Shown here: in pieces, positions 45,035 to 56,045 of the stretch | How positions within the stretch are numbered: position 1 is the stretch's first letter | How the letters are laid out: each line of letters starts with the position of its first letter | DNA from: Arthrobacter alpinus | Lineage (GTDB): Bacteria; Actinomycetota; Actinomycetes; Actinomycetales; Micrococcaceae | Assembly: GCF_001445575.1 (NCBI RefSeq) | Contig: NZ_CP013200.1 | Coordinates: 2,790,001-2,854,000 of the forward strand | Direction: 5' to 3' | DNA: 64,000 bases | Notes under the pieces: model-generated | Database searches by the model: none | Seen by the model: only the letters and a program-made list of their open reading frames with translations | What the model was told of the DNA's origin: nothing | Translations under genes and position numbers: made by a program

Positions 45035-46708
45035 ATGGCACAAGGTGGGGGCAATACGGCAAAACCCAAAACTGCCGGCAAGAATAATGAATCGGGTCGA
45101 TTCCTGAATTCAATCGAACGTCTTGGGAACAAGATCCCCAACCCCACCATCATGTTTGTTTATCTAATCGCACTGATTGCCGTTTTATCGGCGTTCATGT
45201 CGTGGGCAAATGTGAAAGTGACCGATACCGTGATGACCCCGGTGCCCACGGAGCAGCTGCAGCATCTCAACGAAGCATTGGGCGGCACGCTCGTACCCTT
45301 TGACACAGCAACTGGCTTGGCCGTGACACTGCCAAACTACACCGTCTCCGAGCAGACCTTCGCCGTCAGAAACCTGCTTTCCGGTGACGGTTTGCAGGTC
45401 TTCTTCTCCTCCTTCGTGGACAACTTCGCCGCGTTTAGCGTGGTCGCTGTGGTACTTGTTGCCATGGCAGGTGTTGGTGTCTCCGAACATGCGGGTCTGA
45501 TGGCGGCGTTGATTCGAAAGATCGTGAAGGTGGCCCCACGCTGGTCGCTTGCCTTCATCCTGATCTTTGTGGGTGTGGTTTCCTCAGTAGCATCCGACGC
45601 CGGATACCTGATCCTGATTCCGCTGTCGGCAGCTGCGTTCCTCTCGGTTGGCCGACATCCGCTGGCGGGCATGGCGGCGGCCTTCGCGGGCGTTGGCGCC
45701 ATATTTGGCGTCAACATCTTGATTACACCCACCGATTCGATGATGACCGAGATCACCAACGAAGCCCTCGGGAACATTGGTGCACAACCGCTCTCCGTCA
45801 CAGCGAACTTCTACTTCAGCATTGTCTGTTCAGTGGTGCTGGCGCTCGTAGCCGTGCTGGTCACCGTGAAGATTGTGGAGCCCAGGCTGGGCAAGTACGA
45901 GCTGGCCGATCCACTCTCCGATAATGCGGAGGAAGAAGTTGATGCCGTGGCCGAGGCCCGGGGCCTGAAGTTCGCACTTCGGGCCTTGATAGTGGTGGTG
46001 GTTGCCGTTCTGGCAATTTCACTGCCACCAGGAGCGCCGCTGCGTGACACCGAAACTGGTGACTTGATCGGAGCCACCCCGTTCATGGCGAGCTTGATCT
46101 TCATCATCTCGCTGGCATTCTTGGTCTGCGGCATTTTCTACGGCATGGGCGCCAAGACCATGGAGGGTGGCGACGCGGTGGTTGGGGCGATCGCCAAAAC
46201 CTTTGGCAGCCTGGGCGGCCTGCTCATCATGTTCTTGATGATTTCCCAGTTCATCGCCCTGTTCAACTGGACCAACATACCCACCGTTGCCGCGGTCGAG
46301 GCTGCGCAACTGCTGGAACGGGCTAGCATCCCGGCCGTGCTGCTACTGATCGCGTTCATTCTGGTGATCTTTTTGCTGGACATCATCCTGCCCGGCCTGG
46401 TGCCCAAGTGGGCCATTTTCGCCCCGATCTTCCTACCCATCTTCGCCTCACTGGATGTGGCCCCGCAAACACTGTTGGCCGCTTACCGCGTGGGTGATTC
46501 GCCTATGAACGTGCTGACTCCTTTGATGGTCTACATGCCCTTTATCGTCACCATTGCCCAGCGGTATAAGAAGGACGCCGGCATTGGCACGGTGATCGCT
46601 CTCATGGTCCCCTACACGATGTGGCTACTGGTGGCCTGGATCGCCATCTTCGCTGCCTGGTTCCTACTGGGCATCCCATGGGGCCCCGGGGCACCCGTAG
46701 GCATGTAA
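45035..46708 (+). CDS. AbgT family transporter
   Basis: A 557-residue AbgT-family membrane protein. Signatures are LNSIERLGNKIPNPTIMFVY at the N-terminus, VVSSVASDAGYLILIPLSAA, VGAIFGVNILITPTDSMMTE and VGDSPMNVLTPLMVYMPF, which hold the substrate-contact residues of the family. About 12 segments and two re-entrant hairpins are expected. Members import p-aminobenzoyl-glutamate (AbgT) or export sulfonamides (MtrF, YdaH). AGGGGCG precedes the ATG. The 220-bp upstream gap (44815-45034) is relatively AT-rich and probably holds its promoter, but I could not place -10 and -35 elements. It is monocistronic. Confidence 0.9.
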   Translation: MAQGGGNTAKPKTAGKNNESGRFLNSIERLGNKIPNPTIMFVYLIALIAVLSAFMSWANVKVTDTVMTPVPTEQLQHLNEALGGTLVPFDTATGLAVTLPNYTVSEQTFAVRNLLSGDGLQVFFSSFVDNFAAFSVVAVVLVAMAGVGVSEHAGLMAALIRKIVKVAPRWSLAFILIFVGVVSSVASDAGYLILIPLSAAAFLSVGRHPLAGMAAAFAGVGAIFGVNILITPTDSMMTEITNEALGNIGAQPLSVTANFYFSIVCSVVLALVAVLVTVKIVEPRLGKYELADPLSDNAEEEVDAVAEARGLKFALRALIVVVVAVLAISLPPGAPLRDTETGDLIGATPFMASLIFIISLAFLVCGIFYGMGAKTMEGGDAVVGAIAKTFGSLGGLLIMFLMISQFIALFNWTNIPTVAAVEAAQLLERASIPAVLLLIAFILVIFLLDIILPGLVPKWAIFAPIFLPIFASLDVAPQTLLAAYRVGDSPMNVLTPLMVYMPFIVTIAQRYKKDAGIGTVIALMVPYTMWLLVAWIAIFAAWFLLGIPWGPGAPVGM

Positions 46709-46840
46709 ATCCAGCTCGGAAACGGATAGAAGGGGAACCATCCCCGAGCGTTCAGGCAGCGGCGTGGCTCACTCTCAGTGGAGACGAAAATCATTCCCTC
46801 AAAATGCGGGTTGCCGAGCCAATGTGGCAATACTTGAGTA

Positions 46841-48712
46841 ATGCCTAAGAATTTCTTGCCGTCCAAACCTGTACTGCTTGGACGTTCAATGAGGGAACTG
46901 TGCATCCTGCCGCTGCGCTATTGGTTCCTCAGCGGCGGCATTTTTGCCGTATTGGGACTCTGGGTTAGCCCGCTCATCAGTGAGCTGTTGCTGGCCGCGG
47001 TTCATCATGCGGGTCTACGTACCCTCACCGACCGCACCATGGGCACACTGTTCTCGTCTCCGATCTCGGTGGCGCTGCTTGCCGCCGCGTTCGTTCTGGT
47101 AGCCGTGGCTACGCTGCTCTGTTTTGCTACGTTGCTGGTCATCGCTGACCTGCAACTCTCCGGAGCACGGCCCTCCCTTGGCGCTGTGGGATGCCGTCTG
47201 GTGCGTTCCATCAACAAGCAATACCGTGGCGGGGCTTTTTTGGTGGCAGCCCAACTGGGTTTACTGGCGCCCTTGGTTGGCTTCACGCTCTTTGCCCCGG
47301 TGACGGGCAGGCTTGGCATGCCGCCGTTCATTGGGCGCGAATACATGAAGACACCGCTTTCTGCAGTGCTGTGGTGTTCCATCGCTGCCTTCATTGTCTA
47401 CGGGATCTACAAAACGATCCTGACGTTGCCGTTCTCCCTGGTCCGCCGCCAACCGCTCTCAAAAAGCTTTCGCTTCAGCCTGCGCGCCACCCGGCAGGGC
47501 GGGATCAGGCTGCCTTTGGTGCTCGCCATTGCCTCCCTTGGGGCGCTGCTTGCTTCACGGCTCGGAGCCACGGTGCTGGGCCAGGCGGTAGACGCCCTGG
47601 ATTCCGTCATGGCCAACACCGGCGCCGCCGTTCTCGGGGCAACGTTGGCCTTTGGCTTCTTGAGCGTTGCTATCGCGCAGGGATTTGCTTTCCTGTTCGT
47701 GGGCGAGGCCCGGAGCTACTTGGCTCTGCCAGCCGCGCCAGCCACGCCAGTCAGGCCAGTCACGCGCGTGATGCCAAACGGTGGCCTCCGCATACACACG
47801 CTCCTAGCTCGCAGCACAGAAGTTCGCTCGGCACTGAGATCCTTCGTGGTCCTCGCCGTAGTGTGCGTCACCGGTGCCGCAGCCCTGCCGACCAGTGCGC
47901 ACAGCTCCCCGGTTACGGCAGTGCCTGCAACCACCTCGCATGCGCTGGTCATTGGACACCGCGGCTACGATTCCGGCGGTGTGGAAAATACCATTGGCGG
48001 TCTCGAGGCTGCCGCGGCCATGCACACCGATGTTGTCGAGGCGGATTTTCAACAGACCTCCGACGGCGGATTTGTCGCCAGCCATGACACGAACCTGCTG
48101 GTGCTTTCTGGGAAGAACAAGAATATTTATGAGCTGACCACGGCGGAGGTCACCTCCACCACGGTGACCATGAAGGGCCACAGCGAGAGGATTCCCACGC
48201 TGGCCGCCTACGTCACCCGTGCTCGTGAACTGTCCATGCCGCTGCTCGTTGAGCTGAAGGTCACCGGCCATGAGCGGGCTGGCTTCGTGGCGGCGTTCCT
48301 CGCCGAGCTGGAAGAGTTGGACGCCCTGAGCGGCAACTGGTTCCACTCGCTGGATCCGTCCGTGGTTCAGATCATTAAGGTCGAACGGCCCGAACTCCGT
48401 GTGGGACTGACCATCGGCATGCTCTATGGCGGCCTCCCGGACTCACCCTGCGATTTCTATGTCATTGAGCAAGCCTCGCTGACTCCTGAGATGATCCGGA
48501 CCGCTCATCAGACGGGACGGGACGTTTATGCCTGGACGGTCAATGGCGAAGCCACCATGCGCGCACTACTGCGCGAGGGCATCGACGGACTGATCACTGA
48601 CCACCCGACCACGGCCCAGATCAACCGCGAGCAAATCTCCCCCGGGACGGGCTACGTTCAGGGCGATCTGCACAACACCTTGCTGCTGGAATTGCGGCGC
48701 CGCTTGCCCTAG
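46841..48712 (+). CDS. Glycerophosphodiester phosphodiesterase with N-terminal membrane domain
   Basis: A 623-residue protein. The N-terminal 350 residues form a membrane domain with about eight hydrophobic segments (PLRYWFLSGGIFAVLGLWV, VALLAAAFVLVAVATLLCFA, GAFLVAAQLGLLAPLVGF and others). The C-terminal GDPD barrel starts at about residue 365: VIGHRGYDSGGVENTIGGL, DVVEADFQQTSDGGFVASHD, LLVELKV, and YAWTVNGEATMRALLREGID. The catalytic HRG...EN, E-x-D and SHD motifs are all present. It hydrolyses glycerophosphodiesters to alcohol plus glycerol-3-phosphate; the last hydrophobic segment before the barrel suggests that the catalytic part lies outside the membrane. A perfect 25-bp hairpin closes the gene. 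Confidence 0.87.
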   Translation: MPKNFLPSKPVLLGRSMRELCILPLRYWFLSGGIFAVLGLWVSPLISELLLAAVHHAGLRTLTDRTMGTLFSSPISVALLAAAFVLVAVATLLCFATLLVIADLQLSGARPSLGAVGCRLVRSINKQYRGGAFLVAAQLGLLAPLVGFTLFAPVTGRLGMPPFIGREYMKTPLSAVLWCSIAAFIVYGIYKTILTLPFSLVRRQPLSKSFRFSLRATRQGGIRLPLVLAIASLGALLASRLGATVLGQAVDALDSVMANTGAAVLGATLAFGFLSVAIAQGFAFLFVGEARSYLALPAAPATPVRPVTRVMPNGGLRIHTLLARSTEVRSALRSFVVLAVVCVTGAAALPTSAHSSPVTAVPATTSHALVIGHRGYDSGGVENTIGGLEAAAAMHTDVVEADFQQTSDGGFVASHDTNLLVLSGKNKNIYELTTAEVTSTTVTMKGHSERIPTLAAYVTRARELSMPLLVELKVTGHERAGFVAAFLAELEELDALSGNWFHSLDPSVVQIIKVERPELRVGLTIGMLYGGLPDSPCDFYVIEQASLTPEMIRTAHQTGRDVYAWTVNGEATMRALLREGIDGLITDHPTTAQINREQISPGTGYVQGDLHNTLLLELRRRLP

Positions 48713-48745
48713 CCTTCTCAGCCAGTTCCAATCCGGTTCCTCCCC

Positions 48746-48800
48746 AGTACGACGGCGGGAGCCCACCTTTGAGAAAAAGGTGGGCTCCCGCCGTCGTACT
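48746..48800. terminator. Bidirectional terminator with 25-bp perfect stem
   Basis: AGTACGACGGCGGGAGCCCA and its continuation CCTTT pair base for base with the reverse complement at 48776-48800, across a GAGAA loop. It separates the convergent GDPD and DUF808 genes. The A-run inside the right arm and loop serves as a U-tract for the minus-strand transcript. Confidence 0.85.
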
Positions 48801-48825
48801 TCAGAAGCGTGAGGAAACCAGCTGG

Positions 48826-49758
48826 CTAGTGCTTGCCTCGCAGCTTGTTGATGCCCATAACCACTGCGGTGACCACACAGCCCACGATGAACCCGGCGAC
48901 GCAGGAGAAGGCGGTGTTCACGAGCCAGCCGAGCACCGCACCGGCGGATCCGGTGGCGTCATGGACGAGCATTTCCATGTGGTGAACAAAGCCGTAAGGG
49001 GCGTGGAAGCCTAGCTCGTCCATGCCGACCAACAGCAGGTGACCACCCACCCACAACATCGCCACGACGCCGACCTTACCTAGGACCGACATGAGAATCG
49101 GCATGCCCTTAACCAGTCCGCGGCCAACTTTCTGCGTAAACCTGGAGGACTTCTGGGCCAGGTGCAGGCCGACGTCATCCATCTTCACGATCAGGCCAAC
49201 AACCCCGTACACACCCACCGTCATGATGACAGCGATCAGAACGAGAATCAGGGCCCGGTTGAGCAGGGTTTCATGGGCTACCTCATTCAGCGAGATGACC
49301 ATAATCTCGGCGGAGAGCACCAGATCGGTTCGCACGGCAGCACCGATAATGGACTTCTCATCCCGCACACCATCAGCGCTACCGGAACCGTGAGGCTTGA
49401 TGACACCTACGGCCTCGAGGACCTTTTCAGCTCCTTCGAAAACCAAATAGGTACCACCGATCATCAAGATCGGGGTCAACGCCCACGGGGCGAATTGTGA
49501 CAGCAGCAAGATGACCGGCAGGATGATCAGCAGCTTGTTTCGGATGGATCCAACGGCGATCTTCCAAATGATGGGCAACTCACGCTTGGGCGACAACCCT
49601 GCAACGTATTGCGGGGTGACCGCTGCATCGTCGACCACCACGCCTAGTGACTTGACGCTGGCTTTGGCAGCGCCCACGGCAATGTCATCCAGAGACGCGG
49701 CGGTGAGCTTGACGAGTGCTGCGATGTCATCCAGTAGTGCTACGAGGCCACCGGCCAT
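48826..49758 (-). CDS. DUF808 family membrane protein (YedI-like)
   Basis: A 310-residue inner-membrane protein of the DUF808 family. It begins MAGGLVALLDDIAALVKLTA and continues with SLDDIAVGAAKASVKSLGVV and the VVDDAAVTPQYVAGLSPKRE segment, diagnostic of the family. About seven hydrophobic segments follow, including KLLIILPVILLLSQFAPWAL and GKVGVVAMLWVGGHLLLVG. Length is normal. Function is unknown. It is followed by the strong bidirectional terminator on its 3' side and stands alone. Confidence 0.9.
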   Translation of the reverse strand: MAGGLVALLDDIAALVKLTAASLDDIAVGAAKASVKSLGVVVDDAAVTPQYVAGLSPKRELPIIWKIAVGSIRNKLLIILPVILLLSQFAPWALTPILMIGGTYLVFEGAEKVLEAVGVIKPHGSGSADGVRDEKSIIGAAVRTDLVLSAEIMVISLNEVAHETLLNRALILVLIAVIMTVGVYGVVGLIVKMDDVGLHLAQKSSRFTQKVGRGLVKGMPILMSVLGKVGVVAMLWVGGHLLLVGMDELGFHAPYGFVHHMEMLVHDATGSAGAVLGWLVNTAFSCVAGFIVGCVVTAVVMGINKLRGKH

Positions 49759-49882
49759 GCCAAAACTCCTTGTTTAGTATCATTCATCAGCCGGGCAGCC
49801 GTCGTGTTGAGTGTCGACGGCAGCCCCGCTTGGATGCAAATTCACCTGAAGTTTACAGCCCTGACGCCCCGATTGGCCGCAG

Positions 49883-50872
<990 letters not shown>

Positions 50873-50883
50873 TCAGGGATCAA

Positions 50884-51864
50884 CTATGACGGCACTGGGC
50901 CGGTGGAACAGCGCTTCACGAGAGTTGGCACCTCAGCCGCACAGCTCACCGCGGACTCCCCCGCCGGCTGAGCTGTCTGCGCCACATGAGAAAGGAGCAG
51001 TTCTGCGGCCAGTTCGCCATAGGCAGCCACATCGTGCGACAACGCCGAGACGCCAGCCAGCTGACACTGCACCGAGTCATCCCACGCCAGAACGGAAACC
51101 TGATCCGGCACGGCTAGGCCCAGTTCGGCGAGGGCCGCCAAGCCACCCATGGCCATGACGGCGTCGTCGTAAATGATTGCTGTGGGTTGCGTGGCCTCAA
51201 TAGTTGAACCAGTAGTTGAACCAGCATTGCCGCCCGCATATGAGCCGGCAACTGAGCTCGCGCTCGCGCCACCCACCTCGGCGAAAAGTTCGGCCGTCAG
51301 CGCTTTGCCGCTGTCAAAGCTATATTCGCCGTTGCGCTGGCACCCGGCTCCCCCCGAGGCCGCCATCATCTGCGTATAAACCTCGGTGCGCTGGAGGGTA
51401 TGCAACAGCTCCGGCGGGCCTGCGATCCGGCCAATGCGCTGGTGCCCCAACGCCATCAAGTACCGTAGCGCCTCGACCATGGCAGCCCTATCGTCGGTGA
51501 AAGCCGCGGGATAAACGTCGCTAATCGCGGGATCGCCAATCACCACTGCGGGCAGCCCCAATTCTTGCAACAGCGGCACCCGGTCATCATCTTGGCGCAG
51601 GTTCATGAGTATGACCCCAGCAATCCCGCCCTGCTGCGCCCAACGGCGATACGTGGCAATTTCCTTCTGCGGATCCGCTTGCAGCATGACCAAAAGGCTT
51701 CGCCCAGCCTGCGCCAACCGTGACTCCACACCACGAATAAATTCCTGATGATAAGAGTCCAGTTGGCCGGGCTGAGCGGAACGCAGAAGCACCAAGCCCA
51801 CCGGTTTGATCGTCGGACCACCGGGGTCCTTCGGCAGTGGCTTGGTGCTCCCTGGGCTCATCAT
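50884..51864 (-). CDS. LacI/GalR-like sensor domain protein lacking the DNA-binding domain
   Basis: A 326-residue protein with a complete periplasmic-binding-protein-like LacI effector domain (KPVGLVLLRSAQPGQLDSYH, FIRGVESRLAQAGRSLLVML, LGHQRIGRIAGPPELLHTLQ, IYDDAVMAMGGLAALAELGL, VSVLAWDDSVQCQLAGVSAL). The first 20 residues are only a linker, MMSPGSTKPLPKDPGGPTIK, with no helix-turn-helix. Only ten bases separate its start from the beta-mannosidase stop, so no domain has been lost in another frame. A low-complexity Ala/Gly/Ser insertion lies at about residues 200-220. It is the last gene of the mannosidase operon and might act through another regulator or as an intracellular sugar-binding protein. 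Confidence 0.8.
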   Translation of the reverse strand: MMSPGSTKPLPKDPGGPTIKPVGLVLLRSAQPGQLDSYHQEFIRGVESRLAQAGRSLLVMLQADPQKEIATYRRWAQQGGIAGVILMNLRQDDDRVPLLQELGLPAVVIGDPAISDVYPAAFTDDRAAMVEALRYLMALGHQRIGRIAGPPELLHTLQRTEVYTQMMAASGGAGCQRNGEYSFDSGKALTAELFAEVGGASASSVAGSYAGGNAGSTTGSTIEATQPTAIIYDDAVMAMGGLAALAELGLAVPDQVSVLAWDDSVQCQLAGVSALSHDVAAYGELAAELLLSHVAQTAQPAGESAVSCAAEVPTLVKRCSTGPVPS

Positions 51865-51873
51865 GCAATCAGA

Positions 51874-54392
51874 CTACCCTTGCACCAGATCGTTGGCGCA
51901 ACGCAGCACAGCGGCGCTGCATAGCGCTTCTGGATCCAGCTTTTCACCCATAACCTGGAACGTGTGTTCGCTACCAGCCACCAGGGTGATCAGGGAGGAA
52001 TCCACCCGCGCCGCAGCATCCACCCGGTCCGGGAACAAGGCAATATCCTTGACCAAGGCATGGGCCTGAACCGTCACAGCAACGCCGCCCTCGATCAGCT
52101 GGGCAGATGCGCTCAATGCCGCTGCCGGATCCGCCAAGGCCAACTCCGTATCCTCAACAAAGTAGCCAAAGGCAGGCGCCAGCTCGAGCCCGGCATCAAG
52201 CGCGCACACTTGGATGAACTCGGCAGTTGCGTCGCCTGGCTGAGTAATCTGCGCGGGCAATAGGTATGTAGCCGCATCGCGGGCAGGAATGCAAACACTC
52301 AACAGCTCCTGCGCCAAGACCGCCCCACCCATTCCGGTGGCTAAACGCTGAAGCTGCAACGCCGCCGTCAAAGGCTCATCCGTATCATTGTGCAGCACAA
52401 CGGACAGGCCTCCTTCGCGCGGCTGAATGGTGGCCAGGCGCGGCGCGTACACATGCTTCAAAGCGTGCCACAGGGGCTTGCGAATACCGTGGCTGTCCAC
52501 AGCGGCCCAGGAAACCACTGGCCAGGAATCGTTGAGCTGCCACGTGACGGTTCCCTGGTTGAGCGGGAACAGGCTGCGGAAGTGCTCAATGCCAAACGCC
52601 ACCGCACGGGCCTGGTTCAGCTGCGTGGCCCAGTGCCAGTCCTCGATGGATTCCGGCTGCGGCAGGTGTTCGCCGAGGCCACGCTCCAGCTTCAAGTTTC
52701 CCTGATCAGCCTTTTGGTGAACCAGCATCTGCTCCCCGTACGGGGCCAAGGGCTCATCGTGGACAACGCTGGTCAGCGTGGACCAGGCCGGCGGGCCCTG
52801 GAAACCGAATTCAGAGGCGAACCGTGGCTTGTACGTGGCGTAGTGGGAGTAATCCTTTTCATTCCAGACGTCCCAGATGTGTGTGGTCCCGTGGCGCGGA
52901 TCATTGGGGTGCATGTGGTCACCATAGGAGAAAGGACTACCTGCTGAATACCGGGTGCGCGGGTCAAGTTCGCCCACAATTTCCGGCAGGATTTCCCGGT
53001 AGTAGCCCTCTCCCCAAGTACGGCCAGCCAGCGGAACCTGCCAATTCCACTCCACCCAGCCCCAGATGTTTTCGTTGCAACCGTTCCACAGCGCCAAGGA
53101 AGCGTGAGCGCTGAGTCGGGTGACCGCTTCGCGTGCCTCAGCAATGACCTCCGAACGCAGCGGCTCCTCCTCCGCGTAGGCGGCACAGGCGAACAGGAAG
53201 TCCTGCCAAACCAAAATGCCCAACTCATCGCATACGTCATAGAAGTCTTCGGATTCGTACATGCCCCCGCCCCAGACACGCAGCAGGTTCATGCCCGACT
53301 CAGCGGCATCGCGGATGGAAGCCTCGATGCTTTCGCGGGTGATCCGGGTGACCAGCGCGTCGTCCGGGATCCAGTTCGAGCCCCGGATGTACACATCGGC
53401 GCCATTGACGCGGAATTTGAAGGACGTGCCATCGGCGTCGGGATCGGTGCGGACCTCAATGGTGCGGAAACCAACGCGCAAGGCCCGGCTGTCGGTGCCG
53501 GCATTACTCAGTTCAACGTGAACCTCATGCAGCGCCTGCTCGCCGTGTCCGCGCGGCCACCACGGGGCCACATCCGGGACCCGCAACACCGAGGTGGCAA
53601 CGCCGTCGGCCGATCCCACGCTCACAAGACTGCGGTGGCCGGCCACGGAAATACTCAACTCGGCCGTTCCCAACGCAGCGGTGCCGCCGTCCCATTCCAG
53701 CTCCACGTGAGTTTCGAGCACACCGGTGCCGTCGGGATCCAGCGTTGCTAGCGGGCGGACTGAGGCAATACGCGCCCCAGACCACGATTCGATCCGGATG
53801 CCCTTCCAAATCCCGGCCCCCGCAATGTCGATGCCCCAGTCCCAGCCAAAGTTGCACGCCATTTTGCGGACGGCGTTGTACGGGTGGTGGTTCACCTGCG
53901 GCCGCGGCCCAAGCAGCTCACTCTGCTCGCGGGCGTACGTCACGGGCGCGCGGAAATCAATGATCAGCTCGTTCTCGCCCTGGACCAGGAACTCGCGCAC
54001 ATCAAAGCGGTAGGAGCGGTGCTGGTTTGCCGTGCTGGCCACCACCTTGCCATTGAGGCGAATGGTGGCTGCCGTATCCAGCCCGTCAGCCACCAGATCA
54101 TGGCGCGCATGCTGCCCGTTCGCAACATAAACACGGTGCGGTACTGCCAATCCGTGAGCCCGATCCAGGCCAGCTTCTGTTCGTTATTTCCGTCAAAGGG
54201 GTCCGGAATGAGCCCGGCCCGCAGGAGATCAGTGTGTACTTCGCCAGGTACGACGGCGTCAACAGCCTCAGCGCCCAGCGTCACTCCCGCCGGGAGTTCA
54301 GTGGTGGGACAGAGCTGCCAGCGGGTCCCGCCAGCGCTGCTCAGGTCGGTCACGGTGGGTGCGGCGAGCAGGTCAGTGGTAACGATAGTCAC
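51874..54392 (-). CDS. GH2 family beta-mannosidase (one-base frame break near the N-terminus)
   Basis: A glycoside hydrolase family 2 enzyme of about 840 residues removing mannose from the non-reducing end of beta-mannosides. The N-terminal frame starts at GTG 54392 (ACT ATC follow) and reads to TDWQYRTVF; the rest is in another frame from about 54118 (GQHARHDLVADGLDTAATIR). One extra base in the CCC run at 54115-54117 joins them. Catalytic signatures are intact: SLALWNGCNENIWGW with the acid/base Glu and RFASEFGFQGPP with the nucleophile Glu; MACNFGWDWGIDI is typical of beta-mannosidases. The start overlaps the stop of the upstream ABC ATPase. With the GH36 enzyme of the locus it suggests galactomannan oligosaccharide use. 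Confidence 0.85.
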
Positions 54393-55180
54393 TGGGCAAG
54401 TCTCTTTTCCGGGTTGGGGGCTGCTTCTGCGAGAAGCTGGGTGTAGGGGTGTTGCGGGTTGAGGATGACCTCATCGGACGGGCCTGCTTCTACAATTTCA
54501 CCCTGATACATGACCATGATTTCGTCGGAGAAGTGCCGGGCCGTCGCCAGATCGTGGGTGATGTAGAGAACGCCTAAGTTTTTTTCGCGTTGCAGATCGG
54601 CCAGCAAGTTCAGCACACCCAGGCGGATGGAGACATCCAGCATGGAGACTGGTTCATCTGCCACCAGAATCTTTGGCTCAGGTGCCAAGGCACGGGCAAT
54701 GGCCACCCGCTGGCGCTGTCCACCGGACATCTCGTGGGGATGCTTGTGGGCTGCTTCGGGATCCAAGCTGACTCGGGTAAGGAGTTCGGCGACTGCCGCA
54801 TCTACCTCTTCGGGTGTTTTCGCTTTGCCGTGGAGCTTCAACGGACGGGCCAAATGATGACCCACGGTGTGGAACGGGTTCAGTGAGGCGAAGGGGTCTT
54901 GGAACACCATTTGAACATCACGGCGGTATTGGCGAAGGCCAGCACCGCGGCGCTGGACGGGAACGCCGTCGAGCATGATGTTTCCGCTGGTGGGACGCTC
55001 CAACTGCATCAGCAATTTGGCGATGGTGGATTTTCCGCTGCCGCTTTGACCCACCAAGGCAACGGTTTTGCCAGATTCCACCGTGAAGCTTGCGTTTTTG
55101 ACGGCCTTCAGGGCGCGCCCGTGCCAGCCGCCGCGCAGCCGATATTCCTTGACCACGTTGTGAAATTCCAGGCTGCTCAT
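54389..55180 (-). CDS. Peptide/oligosaccharide ABC transporter ATP-binding protein (DppF-like)
   Basis: A 263-residue ABC ATPase. Walker A GQSGSGKST is at residues 44-52, the Q-loop in VQMVFQDPFASL, the signature EMSGGQRQRVAIARALA, and Walker B ILVADEPVSMLD, followed by the switch His in LYITHDLATARHF. The C-terminal PQHPYTQLLAEAAPNPEK is the oligopeptide-type extension. It overlaps the DppD-like gene by 4 bases and the beta-mannosidase by 3 bases. Dpp-class transporters in actinobacteria are used for oligosaccharides as well as peptides; the glycosidase neighbours favour sugar import here. Confidence 0.9.
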   Translation of the reverse strand: MSSLEFHNVVKEYRLRGGWHGRALKAVKNASFTVESGKTVALVGQSGSGKSTIAKLLMQLERPTSGNIMLDGVPVQRRGAGLRQYRRDVQMVFQDPFASLNPFHTVGHHLARPLKLHGKAKTPEEVDAAVAELLTRVSLDPEAAHKHPHEMSGGQRQRVAIARALAPEPKILVADEPVSMLDVSIRLGVLNLLADLQREKNLGVLYITHDLATARHFSDEIMVMYQGEIVEAGPSDEVILNPQHPYTQLLAEAAPNPEKRLAQ

Positions 55181-56039
55181 GAGATTCCTTCCAAAGTGCG
55201 CCCGTGGCGGATGAAGTCTCCGCGTTCACCTGTCAGGCTGGGGAACGAGTTCAGGAGTTTGCGCGTGTACTCGTGAGTGGGGTTGGTATAAACCTGACGG
55301 GCGTCGCCGAGTTCCACAATTTCCCCGCCGCGCATGACGGCAATGCGGTCGCTAATTTCCAGCAGTAGTGGCAGATCATGGGTGATGAATATGACGGCGA
55401 AACCAAGCTCCTCACGGAGCCGGGTGATTTCACGCAAGATCTCGCGTTGCACCACCACGTCCAGGGCCGTAGTGGGCTCGTCCATGATCATGATTTGCGG
55501 ATCGAGTGCCATGGCCATGGCGATCATGACGCGCTGGCGCATGCCTCCGGAGAGTTCGTGCGGGAAGGAACGGACCCTGTTGCGGTTGACACCCACACGT
55601 TCCAAGAGATCCCCGCAGAGTTCCCGGCGCTCTGCCTTGGCCATGGCGGGGCGGTGAGTGGTGAAGATGTCCTCAAGTTGGGATTGGATGTTCAGCACGG
55701 GGTTCAGGGAGTTCATGGCGCCCTGAAAAACCATGGAGATCTTGTTCCAGCGGAAAGCACGCAGCGATTCACCCTTGAGATCATTGAGGACAAAGTTGCT
55801 CCCGTCCTTATCGTGAAAGGTAGCCCGGCCAGAAACAATCCGGGCCGGCGGTTTCAGCAGCTGGTTCACCCCGTAGGCCAGCGTGGTTTTACCACAGCCA
55901 CTCTCCCCCGCCAGGCCAAGGATCTCCCCGCGGCCTAAGGACAGTGTGACGTTTTTGACGGCGTGGACGATGTTTCACCTTGGTAGTCAATGCTGAGGTT
56001 TTCAATGCTCAGGACTGCTTCTCTTTCAGTTGCATTCAC
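55177..56039 (-). CDS. Peptide/oligosaccharide ABC transporter ATP-binding protein (DppD-like; one-base frame break)
   Basis: The start is GTG 56039 (encoding MNATEREAVLSIENLSIDYQ), six bases after the upstream permease stop, with GGAAGG about nine bases before it. This frame ends in GGT-GAA-ACA at about 55975, where one extra A in the AAA run restores the second frame: IVHAVKNVTLSLGRGEILG, then Walker A AGESGCGKTTLAYGV. The rest of the protein lies in that second frame: LSGGMRQRVMIAMAMA (signature), IMIMDEPTTALD (Walker B), VIFITHDLPLLLEI and the C-terminal NPTHEYTRKLLNSFP. The reconstructed protein is about 287 residues. Without correction the ORF would begin inside the fold and lack Walker A. 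Confidence 0.85.
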
Positions 56040-56045
56040 GGCCGC

